Shown: piece by piece, positions 1 to 7,243 of the stretch
Numbering within the stretch: the first letter of the stretch is position 1
How the letters are laid out: each line of letters opens with the position of its first letter
NCBI GenBank assembly: GCA_003151375.1
Contig: PLXI01000110.1
Span: forward strand, 1-9,783
Direction of reading: 5' to 3'
DNA length: 9,783 nucleotides
From: Hyphomicrobiales bacterium
Lineage (GTDB): Bacteria; Pseudomonadota; Alphaproteobacteria; Rhizobiales; Aestuariivirgaceae
The notes under the pieces: model-generated
Seen by the model: the letters and a program-made list of their open reading frames with translations, nothing else
Database searches by the model: none
Told to the model about the DNA's origin: nothing
Position numbers and translations under genes: made by a program

Positions 1-890
1 ATCTTGAGCAAACGCTCGAAACAGTGATTGAAAGCCATGCCGAAGAAAATGGTACAACCGCACTGGCGCGTGATGCGCGCTCGATGATGCGCAATGTAAT
101 AGGCTTTTCCGATAAGCGTGTGAAAGACCTGATGGTGCCACGCGTCAATATCGTGGCGGTGAGTGAAGGCTCCACCATGCGCGAGCTGCTTGAACAATTC
201 ATTGAGGCTAACCATTCGCGCCTGCCGGTTTACCGTGAAAGCCTTGATGACATTGCCGGTATGGTGCATGTGAAAGACTTCCTGCGCTGGATGACGGCCA
301 AGGGCAAAAAACGCAAAAGCCGGGCCACGGCCGAGACCGGCCTTGAACTCGCGGCAAAAGATCTGTCATCAAGCGTCAGCCAACACCCGAGCCTTAGGCG
401 GCAAGTGTTGTTTGTACCACCGTCCATGCCAGCACCTGATTTGCTGATCAAAATGAAAGCCTCACATATTCATCTGGCCATTGTGGTTGATGAATATGGC
501 GGCACCGATGGCATTGTCTCGATGGAAGATCTAGTGGAACAGATCATCGGTGAAATCTCCGATGAACATGACACGGACGATTCCGCTGACATGCTCCAGC
601 GCGTTGACGAGAAAACCTATCTCGCAAATGCGCAGGTTGAAATTCAAAAAGTTGAAGAAGCCCTGGCAGTGGATTTGTTGCCCGAAGACAAGGAACACCA
701 AGCCGATACTTTGGCAGGCCTGGTCTTTGAGATGGCAGGCCGCGTTCCAATTCGCGGTGAAATCATTCGCCACCAATCCGGATTAGAATTTGAAATCGTC
801 GATTCAGATGCGCGCCGCATCAGGCGCGTGCGTATTCACGTGAAGCCACCGCCACAGGCGGCTCCGGTGGTAAGCCCACAACATGGCTGA
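1..890 (+). CDS. CBS-domain protein of the CorC/TlyC (hemolysin C-like) family, 5' end missing
   Basis: The reading frame is open from base 3 of the window, so the start lies upstream; the GTG at 24 is probably internal. What remains is about 295 residues. Two CBS domains are visible: the first begins near the family-typical VKDLMVPRVNIVAV (about 120-300), and the second contains VVDEYGGTDGIVSMEDLVEQIIGEI (about 420-570) in part. The C-terminal CorC/HlyC 'transporter-associated' domain follows (about 590-830, with ADTLAGLVFEMAGRVP). Family members are linked to Mg/Co efflux or lack a proven role; CBS pairs often bind adenosyl nucleotides. No membrane segment is visible, so this resembles the soluble CorC type rather than the DUF21-containing type. 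The stop overlaps the hrcA start by 8 nt, which suggests cotranscription. The family call is firm; the function is inferred only from the family. Confidence 0.88.
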   Translation, partial: LEQTLETVIESHAEENGTTALARDARSMMRNVIGFSDKRVKDLMVPRVNIVAVSEGSTMRELLEQFIEANHSRLPVYRESLDDIAGMVHVKDFLRWMTAKGKKRKSRATAETGLELAAKDLSSSVSQHPSLRRQVLFVPPSMPAPDLLIKMKASHIHLAIVVDEYGGTDGIVSMEDLVEQIIGEISDEHDTDDSADMLQRVDEKTYLANAQVEIQKVEEALAVDLLPEDKEHQADTLAGLVFEMAGRVPIRGEIIRHQSGLEFEIVDSDARRIRRVRIHVKPPPQAAPVVSPQHG

Positions 891-1968
891 GCCCAAGTTG
901 CCGCCATTGGTTGGCGCTGTAGGTCTTGCTGGCCTTGACCAAAGAGCGCGAGAAATTTTCCGCAATCTGGTTGAAACTTATATTGCTACCGGAGAGCCAG
1001 TGGGGTCTCGCACTCTTGCCAAATCAAATCTGGCGGGCTTGTCGCCGGCTTCCATCCGCAATGTGTTGATGGATTTGGAAGATACCGGTCTGGTTTACGC
1101 ACCCCATACGTCTGCTGGCCGCCTTCCCACACAAGCGGGCTTGCGTTTTTTTGTGGATGCTTTGTTGCAACTCAATACCATGGACGGCGCTGAGCGCGCG
1201 CGCATGGAACAAGAAATTGCTGCGGGCCGCCAACACCATAGGCCTGAAGATGTGTTGAGCGAAGCCTCAAGCATGCTGTCGGGCCTTTCGCAATGTGCCT
1301 CATTGGTGATGAGCCCGAAATTCAACGCACGTCTCAAACACATTGAATTTCTCAATCTCTCGCCAGGTCGTGCCTTGGTGATTTTGGTGAGTGAAGACGG
1401 CAGTGTTGAAAATCGTTTGGTCGATGTGCCGCCCGGCCTGCCGCCATCGAGTTTTCAGCGCGCGTCAAACTATCTCTCACAACTGGCACTGGGGCGCAGC
1501 ATTGATGAACTGCGCCGCCATGTCGGCGTTGAAATGGACAGCCTGCGTCGCGAATTAGACGAACTTTCGGCGCGGCTGGTGGAAAGCGGCCTTGCTGTCT
1601 GGTCTGGCGCTGATGATCTTGCCTCACGCAACTTGATCGTAAAAGGCCAATCCAATTTGCTGGAGCAGCAGGGTGCTTCCGATGACCTTGAGCGCATCCG
1701 CCGACTGTTTGACGACATTGAAAACAAGCGCGGGTTGGTTGAGGTTTTGGGTCTAGCCGAGAATGCCGAAGGGGTTCGCATTTTCATCGGTTCTGAAAAT
1801 CGCCTGTTTTCTATGTCAGGCTCAAGCCTCATTGTGGCGCCATTTCGCAACAATGAAGAGAAAATTGTTGGTGTATTGGGTGTAATCGGCCCCACCCGCC
1901 TGAACTATGCGCGCATCATCCCCATGGTTGATTACACCGCAAAGCTGGTTGGACGGCTGTTGTCCTGA
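883..1968 (+). CDS. hrcA: Heat-inducible transcription repressor HrcA
   Basis: HrcA is a 361-residue DNA-binding repressor that binds CIRCE inverted repeats in front of groESL and similar chaperone genes; GroEL is known to keep it active. The N-terminal winged-helix region is clear: LDQRAREIFRNLVETYIATG, then GEPVGSRTLAK, then SPASIRNVLMDLEDTGLV, and PHTSAGRLPTQAGLRFFVD, which is diagnostic for the family. The C-terminal GAF-like domain ends with the typical IGPTRLNYARIIPMVDYTA segment. The length is normal. The ATG at 883 overlaps the previous stop by 8 nt, so translation is probably coupled. grpE follows after 48 bp. No CIRCE element is visible in the window, so its targets, and any self-control site, must lie elsewhere. 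Confidence 0.96.
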   Translation: MAEPKLPPLVGAVGLAGLDQRAREIFRNLVETYIATGEPVGSRTLAKSNLAGLSPASIRNVLMDLEDTGLVYAPHTSAGRLPTQAGLRFFVDALLQLNTMDGAERARMEQEIAAGRQHHRPEDVLSEASSMLSGLSQCASLVMSPKFNARLKHIEFLNLSPGRALVILVSEDGSVENRLVDVPPGLPPSSFQRASNYLSQLALGRSIDELRRHVGVEMDSLRRELDELSARLVESGLAVWSGADDLASRNLIVKGQSNLLEQQGASDDLERIRRLFDDIENKRGLVEVLGLAENAEGVRIFIGSENRLFSMSGSSLIVAPFRNNEEKIVGVLGVIGPTRLNYARIIPMVDYTAKLVGRLLS

Positions 1969-1979
1969 TATTTTGTTCT

Positions 1980-2008
1980 CTTGATTTTTTGAGCGCGATT
2001 GCCGATAT
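1980..2008 (+). promoter_or_regulatory. Candidate promoter close to the grpE start
   Basis: CTTGAT (1980-1985) and CGATAT (2003-2008) are separated by 17 bp. They match 10 of 12 positions of the CTTGAC-N17-CTATAT pattern known for alphaproteobacterial housekeeping promoters; heat-shock sigma promoters in this class also begin with CTTG. Transcription would begin at about 2015, almost on the ATG at 2017, which implies a nearly leaderless grpE transcript. This is inferred from pattern only, and the gene could equally be expressed by read-through from hrcA. Confidence 0.35.
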
Positions 2009-2016
2009 GCAGGCCC

Positions 2017-2562
2017 ATGACCGATGAAACCCAAATCCCAGAAGTCCCCGAAGCGCCAGAAGCTGAAATTGCCACTGATCCGCGTGATCTAGAAATCATC
2101 ACGCTGAAAGACGAAGTGGCCAATAGCAAAGACCGCCTGCTGCGTCTTGCTGCCGAAATGGATAATTTGCGCAAACGCACTGAACGTGAAAAGGCCGAAG
2201 CGACACTTTATGCGGCCACAAATTTTGCGCGCGATCTTTTGCCAGTTGCTGACAATCTTGGCCGTGCCTTGCAAGCCTTGCCGCAAGACGAGCGTGAGCA
2301 GGCCGGTGAGACTGAACGTAATCTGATTGCCGGCGTGGAGATGACTGAGCGTGAATTGCTGAATGTTTTTCAACGCCACGGCATCCGCAAGCTTGAAACC
2401 ATTGGCCAAAAATTTGACCCTAATTTCCATCAGGCTATCTATGAAGTGCCAACCAATGAAAAGCCACCCGGCACCGTGATGCAGGAAATGCAAGCAGGCT
2501 TTGCGGTAGGTGATCGTTGTTTGCGTCCTGCTATGGTGGGTGTTGCAAAGGCTGCCAACTAG
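2017..2562 (+). CDS. grpE: Nucleotide exchange factor GrpE
   Basis: GrpE (181 residues) is the cytosolic cochaperone that releases ADP from DnaK. After an acidic, variable N-terminus there is a long helical, coiled-coil region (EVANSKDRLLRLAAEMDNLRKRTEREK, given here in part), then the four-helix and beta-wing region with FDPNFHQAIYEVP and the family-typical end GDRCLRPAMVGVAK. I chose the ATG at 2017 over an upstream TTG at 1999 because GrpE proteins commonly begin with a short acidic tail and the TTG has no ribosome site. Even so, no strong Shine-Dalgarno precedes 2017; there is only GCAGG, 3 nt away. The stop TAG shares bases with the stop of the convergent gene downstream (CTAG at 2559-2562). 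dnaK is not in the window. Confidence 0.95.
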   Translation: MTDETQIPEVPEAPEAEIATDPRDLEIITLKDEVANSKDRLLRLAAEMDNLRKRTEREKAEATLYAATNFARDLLPVADNLGRALQALPQDEREQAGETERNLIAGVEMTERELLNVFQRHGIRKLETIGQKFDPNFHQAIYEVPTNEKPPGTVMQEMQAGFAVGDRCLRPAMVGVAKAAN

Positions 2563-3008
2563 ACGCCAAAAACCTCAGCAGCAGGCAAAGTTGCAATCCG
2601 TCCAAAACCTGCGACTGTATGAATGAGTGTGGGCTCCAGCCGCCAAAAGCTGAAGTCACCAAATTCAGCATAGCCAGCAGCATAAGGATGCAAGGCTAGG
2701 TAAGCGTCTTTTGCAGCTTGATCTTGCCCTAGTCTCACGCATTGGCCCATGATTGATGTGCGCATGCCGGTTAAAACATCACCATGAGAGGGTAGTTCGC
2801 TGACCAGCAAACTAGCGGCAGGATCTAAAGTCAGGGCTTGTGTGTGCCGGGCCAAAGCCGAAAAGAGGAAAATGGGCAAACCCTTGTGGTCGCAGGCATA
2901 ATTGACCAAAGCACCATAAGGAATGTGGGTTTGCCGGTCGGTTACCGCCAGAACACCATGCTTTTGCGACGAAACCAGGCTTTTAACGCTTTTGCCAACC
3001 TCACTCAT
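2559..3008 (-). CDS. HugZ/pyridoxamine 5'-phosphate oxidase-like FMN-binding barrel protein
   Basis: This is a 149-residue protein with the split beta-barrel fold pattern of PNPOx-like flavoproteins: HGVLAVTD near 17-24, PIFLFSALARHTQAL (45-59), DPAASLLVSE (62-71), then the HugZ-like stretch HPYAAGYAEFGDFSFWRLEP (107-126) and VAGFGRIATLPAAE. Full HugZ haem-degrading proteins usually carry a C-terminal DUF2470 domain after this; it is absent here, so the protein is the barrel only. Haem or flavin use is therefore possible but unproven. The gene is transcribed away from chvI with 77 bp between the starts, and its stop overlaps that of grpE. In well-studied rhizobia the gene divergent from chvI is pckA, so this neighbour is different. 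The ribosome site is weak. Confidence 0.8.
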   Translation of the reverse strand: MSEVGKSVKSLVSSQKHGVLAVTDRQTHIPYGALVNYACDHKGLPIFLFSALARHTQALTLDPAASLLVSELPSHGDVLTGMRTSIMGQCVRLGQDQAAKDAYLALHPYAAGYAEFGDFSFWRLEPTLIHTVAGFGRIATLPAAEVFGV

Positions 3009-3020
3009 GCTCTACAACCC

Positions 3021-3048
3021 TTGCCACAATTTGTTCTAGTTTTATACT
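3021..3048 (+). promoter_or_regulatory. Promoter of the chvI operon
   Basis: TTGCCA (3021-3026) and TATACT (3043-3048) are spaced by 16 bp, a good match to the sigma-70-type consensus, and lie 37 bp before the chvI ATG. A start site near 3055 would give a leader of about 30 nt containing AAGGA (3071-3075) and GGA (3077-3079) as ribosome site. The interval is also the upstream region of the divergent HugZ-like gene, so the two may influence each other. Called from sequence pattern only. Confidence 0.5.
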
Positions 3049-3085
3049 TACCGCTGCATCTCGCAACAACAAGGACGGAAATAAC

Positions 3086-3784
3086 ATGCCGAAAGTGGCT
3101 TTAGTTGATGATGATCGCAATATCCTGACGTCCGTGGGCATGGCCCTCGAAGCTGAAGGCTATACCGTTCAAAAATATAATGATGGCGTGGCTGCACTGC
3201 AAGGCTTGCAGGATAACCCACCAGACATGGCGATCTTTGATATTAAAATGCCCCGCATGGACGGCATGGAGCTCCTACGCCGTATTCGCCAAAAAACCGA
3301 TTTGCCGGTGATTTTTCTTACCTCCAAGGACGATGAGATTGATGAACTTTTCGGCCTCAAGATGGGAGCCGATGATTTTGTAAAGAAGCCGTTCTCGCAA
3401 CGCCTGTTAGTCGAGCGTGTGAAGGCAGTGTTGCGCCGTGCTGCAGCACGTGAAAATACAACGGAAAAAACCGATGCCAGCAAAATTATTGAACGCGGCA
3501 AATTGGTAATGGATTCTGATCGCCATGCCTGCACTTGGGCGGGCCAGCCAGTGACGCTTACGGTCACCGAATTTTTGATTTTGCAGGCACTCGCTTTGCG
3601 GCCTGGCATTGTCAAAAGCCGTGACGCGTTGATGGATGCCGCCTATGATGATCAGGTCTATGTCGATGACCGCACCATAGATAGCCACATCAAACGCTTG
3701 CGTAAAAAGTTCATGCAGGCTGATGAAAGCTTTGATGGCATTGAAACACTTTATGGTGTCGGTTACCGCTTCAAGGAACAGTGA
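3086..3784 (+). CDS. chvI: OmpR/PhoB-type response regulator ChvI
   Basis: This is a 232-residue response regulator, partner of the sensor kinase encoded next. The receiver domain (1-120) shows the acidic pocket DDD (8-10), the phospho-acceptor Asp52 in FDIKMPRMDG, Thr79 in VIFLTS and the conserved Lys101 in FVKKPF. The C-terminal winged-helix domain (about 135-230) contains LTVTEFLILQALALRPG, VDDRTIDSHIKRLRKKF and the closing LYGVGYRF. In Sinorhizobium, Agrobacterium and Brucella the ChvI/BvrR family controls exopolysaccharide, envelope and acid-response genes and is often essential. The ATG at 3086 follows AAGGA at a normal distance. The stop overlaps the next start as GTGA (3781-3784). Confidence 0.93.
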   Translation: MPKVALVDDDRNILTSVGMALEAEGYTVQKYNDGVAALQGLQDNPPDMAIFDIKMPRMDGMELLRRIRQKTDLPVIFLTSKDDEIDELFGLKMGADDFVKKPFSQRLLVERVKAVLRRAAARENTTEKTDASKIIERGKLVMDSDRHACTWAGQPVTLTVTEFLILQALALRPGIVKSRDALMDAAYDDQVYVDDRTIDSHIKRLRKKFMQADESFDGIETLYGVGYRFKEQ

Positions 3785-5571
3785 CGGGCGTGGAGCAATC
3801 TGTCGTCAAGGAACCAGAGGACGTTGGGGTTGAACAGCCCATAAAGCCGCATGTTGGGCGAAGTTGGGCCCAACGCTTGGTGCCGTCCAGACTTGCCGCG
3901 CGTATCACTCTGATAAATATCTTGGGATTGCTTTTGCTGTCCGTTGGTATTCTTTATTTTAACCAATTGAGACAAGGCCTGATCAACGCGCGCAGCGAAA
4001 GCCTGATGGTGCAAGGCCAAATCATTGCCTCTGCAATTGCCGGTGCAGCCACGGCTGACACCTCAACAATTGTTATTGATCCGGATAAGCTTGATCCCGA
4101 AACCTATACGGGGGATGCCAATGACAATGCAATGGGTGGCAGCTATTTCCCCATCACGCCATATCGCGCGGGGCCTGTGTTACATAGGCTTTTGGCCAAC
4201 ACATCCATTCGCGGCCAGATCATCGACACCAGTGGCAGCTTGGTGGTGGATAGCAATTTTCTGACGGATAGCAGCCTCATCACCCAAACCGCAATCACGC
4301 CTCCGCAAAAAACGACATGGAGTGAGCGCATCGCTGAACCGTTTTATTGGCTTGACGATAGGTTGTTCTCACAAAATTTTCCCCTGCATGTTGATTACGC
4401 GCTGGATAACAATCAAACGCGCCCCGAAATCATGGCCGCCCTTGCAGGGGCCACCGTAAATGAAACCCGTCTCAATGCAAAGCACGAGACAATGGTTCTC
4501 GTCATCGTGCCCGTGCAACGCTTCCTTGCCATTCAAGGGGCACTCGTGCTTTCCACACAAGGCGGCGAGATTGATAATGTGTTGCGGGGCGAACGACGCA
4601 TTGTTTTTTTTACATTCGGCTTTTCTGCTCTCGTGGCTTTGGTTCTATCAACCTTATTGGCGCGCACCATTGCCAGACCTATCCGCCGTCTCTCAGCTGC
4701 CGCAGACCGGGTGCGCCGTGGCATCAATCACAGCCGCGTTGAAATTCCAGATTTTACTGCGCGCAGTGATGAGATAGGCCAGCTTTCCGGCTCTCTGCGC
4801 CACATGACTCAAGCGCTCTATAACCGCATTGCTGCCATTGAAGCTTTTGCCGCAGACGTGGCCCATGAATTAAAAAACCCGCTCACCTCGATGCGCAGCG
4901 CAGTTGAAACCCTGCATTATGCTAAGACAGATGAACAGCGCGCCAAGCTGATCGAAATTGTGGTGCATGACGTGCAGCGCATGGACAGGTTGATCTCTGA
5001 TATTTCGGATGCATCGCGCCTTGATGCGGAATTGGCGCGTGCCGAAGTTCATCCGATCAATTTTGATGATTTGCTCTTTAACATTGTTGCTCATGCCAAT
5101 GACATTGCCAAACCGCAAGCCGCGAAGATTGAATATATCAAAGCCGAGGTGAAAGCCCAGCCTTCGCCCTTCATGGTGTTGGGACATGATTCAAGGTTGG
5201 GCCAGGTCTTGCGAAATTTGATCGATAATGCGCGTTCCTTCACGAAGCCGGGGAGTGCCATCACCATCAAGCTGCGCCGCGTGGGCAGTGAAGTTGAAGC
5301 CCGTGTGGAGGATGAAGGCCCCGGCATCAATCCTGAAAACCTTGAAAAAATCTTTGAGCGTTTTTACACTGACAGACCAGACCAAAGCTTTGGCGACAAT
5401 TCAGGCTTGGGCTTGGCAATTTCGCGCCAAGTGATTGAGGCACACAAGGGGCGTATTTGGGCCGAAAATCGCCGTGGTAAAAAATCACCGGAAGGCGAAA
5501 GCCCCATACTTGGAGCACGCTTCATTATCAGGCTTCCTGCCATGCCAGAGGGCTGGAAAGCCGGCCAATGA
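3781..5571 (+). CDS. chvG: Sensor histidine kinase ChvG/ExoS
   Basis: This is a 596-residue inner-membrane kinase expected to phosphorylate ChvI. The order is: cytoplasmic tail (1-41), membrane helix 1 (about 42-60, ITLINILGLLLLSVGILYF), a periplasmic sensor of about 210 residues, helix 2 (about 274-296), HAMP (about 293-350), the dimerisation box FAADVAHELKNPLTSMRSAV with His362, then the ATPase domain with N box NLIDNA (Asn483), VEDEGPGI, FERFY and SGLGLAISRQVIEAH. In rhizobia the periplasmic ExoR protein restrains this kinase; exoR is not seen here. The GTG start at 3781 overlaps the chvI stop, and its own stop overlaps the hprK start (ATGA, 5568-5571), so the three genes are probably translationally coupled. 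A run of eight T (4604-4611) lies within helix 2. Confidence 0.93.
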   Translation: MTGVEQSVVKEPEDVGVEQPIKPHVGRSWAQRLVPSRLAARITLINILGLLLLSVGILYFNQLRQGLINARSESLMVQGQIIASAIAGAATADTSTIVIDPDKLDPETYTGDANDNAMGGSYFPITPYRAGPVLHRLLANTSIRGQIIDTSGSLVVDSNFLTDSSLITQTAITPPQKTTWSERIAEPFYWLDDRLFSQNFPLHVDYALDNNQTRPEIMAALAGATVNETRLNAKHETMVLVIVPVQRFLAIQGALVLSTQGGEIDNVLRGERRIVFFTFGFSALVALVLSTLLARTIARPIRRLSAAADRVRRGINHSRVEIPDFTARSDEIGQLSGSLRHMTQALYNRIAAIEAFAADVAHELKNPLTSMRSAVETLHYAKTDEQRAKLIEIVVHDVQRMDRLISDISDASRLDAELARAEVHPINFDDLLFNIVAHANDIAKPQAAKIEYIKAEVKAQPSPFMVLGHDSRLGQVLRNLIDNARSFTKPGSAITIKLRRVGSEVEARVEDEGPGINPENLEKIFERFYTDRPDQSFGDNSGLGLAISRQVIEAHKGRIWAENRRGKKSPEGESPILGARFIIRLPAMPEGWKAGQ

Positions 5572-6017
5572 CCAGCATTCACGCCAGCTGTGTGGCCATA
5601 GGCAACCACGGCATTCTCATTAGAGGCGCTTCAGGCTCTGGCAAATCAACTCTCTGCTTACAACTGGTTGACGGGCAAGGTTACGGCCTTGGCCGCAAAG
5701 CCTTGCGCGCACGTTTGGTTGCAGATGATCAGGTGAAATTACACCGCCGCGGCGCAAAGCTTGTGGCTAGCCCGCCTGCCAGTTTAGCCGGGCTGGTTGA
5801 AATTCGAGGTCTTGGCATTTTGGCAACCACATTCAAAAAGTCAGTGGTTTTGAAACTGGTGGTCGATCTGGTGCCACCAGCTGGCGTTGCGCGCTTGCCA
5901 GAGCAAATTGACCAGCAAACAGAGCTTGAGGGGATCAAACTGCCTCGCATTGCCATTGCCACGGGCAATCCAGCAGCACTGGCCATTGTGCTCAGCGCCC
6001 TTCAATATCTGGTGTAA
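5568..6017 (+). CDS. hprK: HPr kinase/phosphorylase, short alphaproteobacterial form
   Basis: HprK phosphorylates HPr on a regulatory serine and removes that phosphate. This 149-residue protein is only the catalytic half: Walker A GASGSGKST (20-28), the acidic pair Asp53-Asp54 in LVADDQVKLHR, and the family signature EIRGLGI (78-84). The N-terminal domain of the roughly 310-residue Firmicute enzymes is missing, which is the normal state in alphaproteobacteria and not a truncation. The start overlaps the chvG stop by 4 nt. Its substrate HPr is encoded two genes downstream and keeps the target serine. Here the enzyme probably serves a regulatory PTS rather than sugar uptake, since no EIIB or EIIC gene is nearby. 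Confidence 0.94.
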   Translation: MTSIHASCVAIGNHGILIRGASGSGKSTLCLQLVDGQGYGLGRKALRARLVADDQVKLHRRGAKLVASPPASLAGLVEIRGLGILATTFKKSVVLKLVVDLVPPAGVARLPEQIDQQTELEGIKLPRIAIATGNPAALAIVLSALQYLV

Positions 6018-6098
6018 AAGGCTTCTTTTCTGGCGCGGAATGATTTAGAGAGGTCATCTTTAAAAGCTGGCTCACATGATTTTTGAGGCGAATAAGAA

Positions 6099-6500
6099 AT
6101 GATAGGTTTGGTGCTCGTCACGCACGGGCGTTTGGCGTTGGAATTTATTCACGCCATGGAACATGTTGTGGGCAAGCAAAGCCAGATTGAAGCGGTGTGT
6201 ATTGGCCCCGAAGACAAAATGGATGTAAGGCGCGCTGATATTGCCGCAGCAATAGCCAAGGTCAATGTTGGGCCGGGCGTGATTATCCTCACCGACATGT
6301 TTGGTGGCACGCCTTCAAATCTTGCCATTTCCCTTTTGCAAGAAGGCCAAGTTGAAGTTGTAGCAGGTCTTAATCTTCCAATGCTGGTGAAGCTGGCGCG
6401 CATTCGCAAAGATAACGCGTTATTGAAATGTGCCACAGCCGCGCAGGATGCCGGCCGCAAATATATCAATATTGCCAGCCAAGTTTTGCAGGGTGAGTAA
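6099..6500 (+). CDS. PTS mannose-family EIIA component
   Basis: This is a 133-residue cytosolic phosphocarrier that accepts phosphate from HPr on a histidine near the N-terminus. His9 lies in the pattern VLVTHGRLA, and the family-typical ILTDMFGGTPSN (63-74) and VVAGLNLPML (87-96) are both present. It stands alone: there is no EIIB, EIIC or EIID gene in the window, so it is likely a regulatory EIIA, as known for alphaproteobacteria (often named manX or ptsM). The ATG at 6099 has GAGG 10 nt upstream. The 81-bp gap after hprK holds no convincing promoter or hairpin. The stop overlaps the ptsH start by one base (TAATG). Confidence 0.92.
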   Translation: MIGLVLVTHGRLALEFIHAMEHVVGKQSQIEAVCIGPEDKMDVRRADIAAAIAKVNVGPGVIILTDMFGGTPSNLAISLLQEGQVEVVAGLNLPMLVKLARIRKDNALLKCATAAQDAGRKYINIASQVLQGE

Positions 6501-6772
6501 TGGCCAGCCACAAGCAAGATCTCGCTATCATTAATATACGCGGGCTTCATGCCAGGGCATCGGCCAAATTTGTCAAATGTGCTGAAGGTTTTGATGCCAC
6601 CGTGATGGTGAGCAAGGATGGCCAAAGCGTGCCCGGCACATCAATCATGGGTTTGATGATGTTGGCTGCCAGCATGGGCTCCAGCATAACCATTGAAGCC
6701 TCCGGCCCTCAGGCAGATGAAGCAATTGCTGCCCTTTCAGCTTTGGTTGCTTCCAAGTTTGACGAGGATTAA
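6500..6772 (+). CDS. ptsH: Phosphocarrier protein HPr
   Basis: HPr (90 residues) passes phosphate from enzyme I to EIIA proteins. The catalytic His17 sits in NIRGLHARASAKF. The regulatory Ser48 sits in GTSIMGLMML, equivalent to the Ser46 site that HprK modifies in Bacillus. Having both sites, together with hprK two genes upstream, supports a working kinase/phosphorylase circuit. Enzyme I (ptsI or ptsP) is not in the window. The gene begins on the last base of the EIIA stop and is followed 3 nt later by mmcB, so it lies inside the operon. Confidence 0.95.
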   Translation: MASHKQDLAIINIRGLHARASAKFVKCAEGFDATVMVSKDGQSVPGTSIMGLMMLAASMGSSITIEASGPQADEAIAALSALVASKFDED

Positions 6773-6775
6773 GCG

Positions 6776-7243
6776 GTGGCCCCGGGCCTCGTGCTAAAAC
6801 CTGATGGCCGCCAATCAGACACGGCCTTGGCCATTCAGCGCGGGGTGGCGCGGTTATTGCGTGATCATAATTTTGTTTTGCTGCATGAATTCACTTTAGC
6901 ATCTGGCCGCCGCGCCGATGTTATTGCGCTGGGTGACAAGGGCCAGATTTGGATCATTGAAATAAAATCCTCGCCTTTGGATTTTTATGTGGATGAAAAA
7001 TGGCCTGAATACCGCGACTATTGTGATCATTTTTCTTTCGCCATTCCGCCAGATATGGACCAAGGCCTGATGCCGTTGGAGGCTGGCCTTATTGTTGCTG
7101 ATGCCTATGGCGCGGAGATATTCCGCGAAGCTTCAAACCACCCACTGCATGCATCGCGGCGCAAAGCGCTGACGGCTGATTTCGCCCGCACCGCAGCACT
7201 CAGGCTTCAAATAGCTTGGGAAGCGGGCTTCGCGGTTCTTTAG
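6776..7243 (+). CDS. mmcB: MmcB family DNA repair protein (DUF1052, PD-(D/E)XK nuclease fold)
   Basis: The 155-residue protein matches the MmcB family, described in Caulobacter as a putative endonuclease linked to mutagenic or mitomycin-damage repair. The nuclease-like core is visible: RRADVIAL (Asp48) followed by IWIIEIKSS (Glu62, Lys64), which fits the D...ExK arrangement of PD-(D/E)XK enzymes, then EKWPEYRDYCDHFSFAIP. The GTG start at 6776 is 3 nt after the ptsH stop and has GAGGA (6764-6768) inside the end of ptsH as ribosome site. No LexA box lies in front, so expression should follow the PTS operon unless an internal promoter exists. The stop overlaps that of the convergent DUF3297 gene. 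Confidence 0.88.
   Translation: MAPGLVLKPDGRQSDTALAIQRGVARLLRDHNFVLLHEFTLASGRRADVIALGDKGQIWIIEIKSSPLDFYVDEKWPEYRDYCDHFSFAIPPDMDQGLMPLEAGLIVADAYGAEIFREASNHPLHASRRKALTADFARTAALRLQIAWEAGFAVL

Noticed and set aside
1470..1895. Long antisense frame within hrcA (and similar ones in grpE, chvI and chvG)
   Set aside because: Shadow frames of firmly identified genes with no ribosome site and no recognisable protein family.
883..2562. Search for a CIRCE repeat near hrcA and grpE
   Set aside because: No TTAGCACTC-N9-GAGTGCTAA-like repeat is visible, so no operator is claimed.
5568..6017. HprK as a truncated pseudogene
   Set aside because: The short form with the kinase half only is the normal architecture in alphaproteobacteria, and all core motifs are present.
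6040..6050. TTTAGAGAGG before the EIIA gene, also found on the - strand upstream of the DUF3297 gene
   Set aside because: A shared 10-mer is expected many times by chance in a window of this size, and the surrounding bases do not match.
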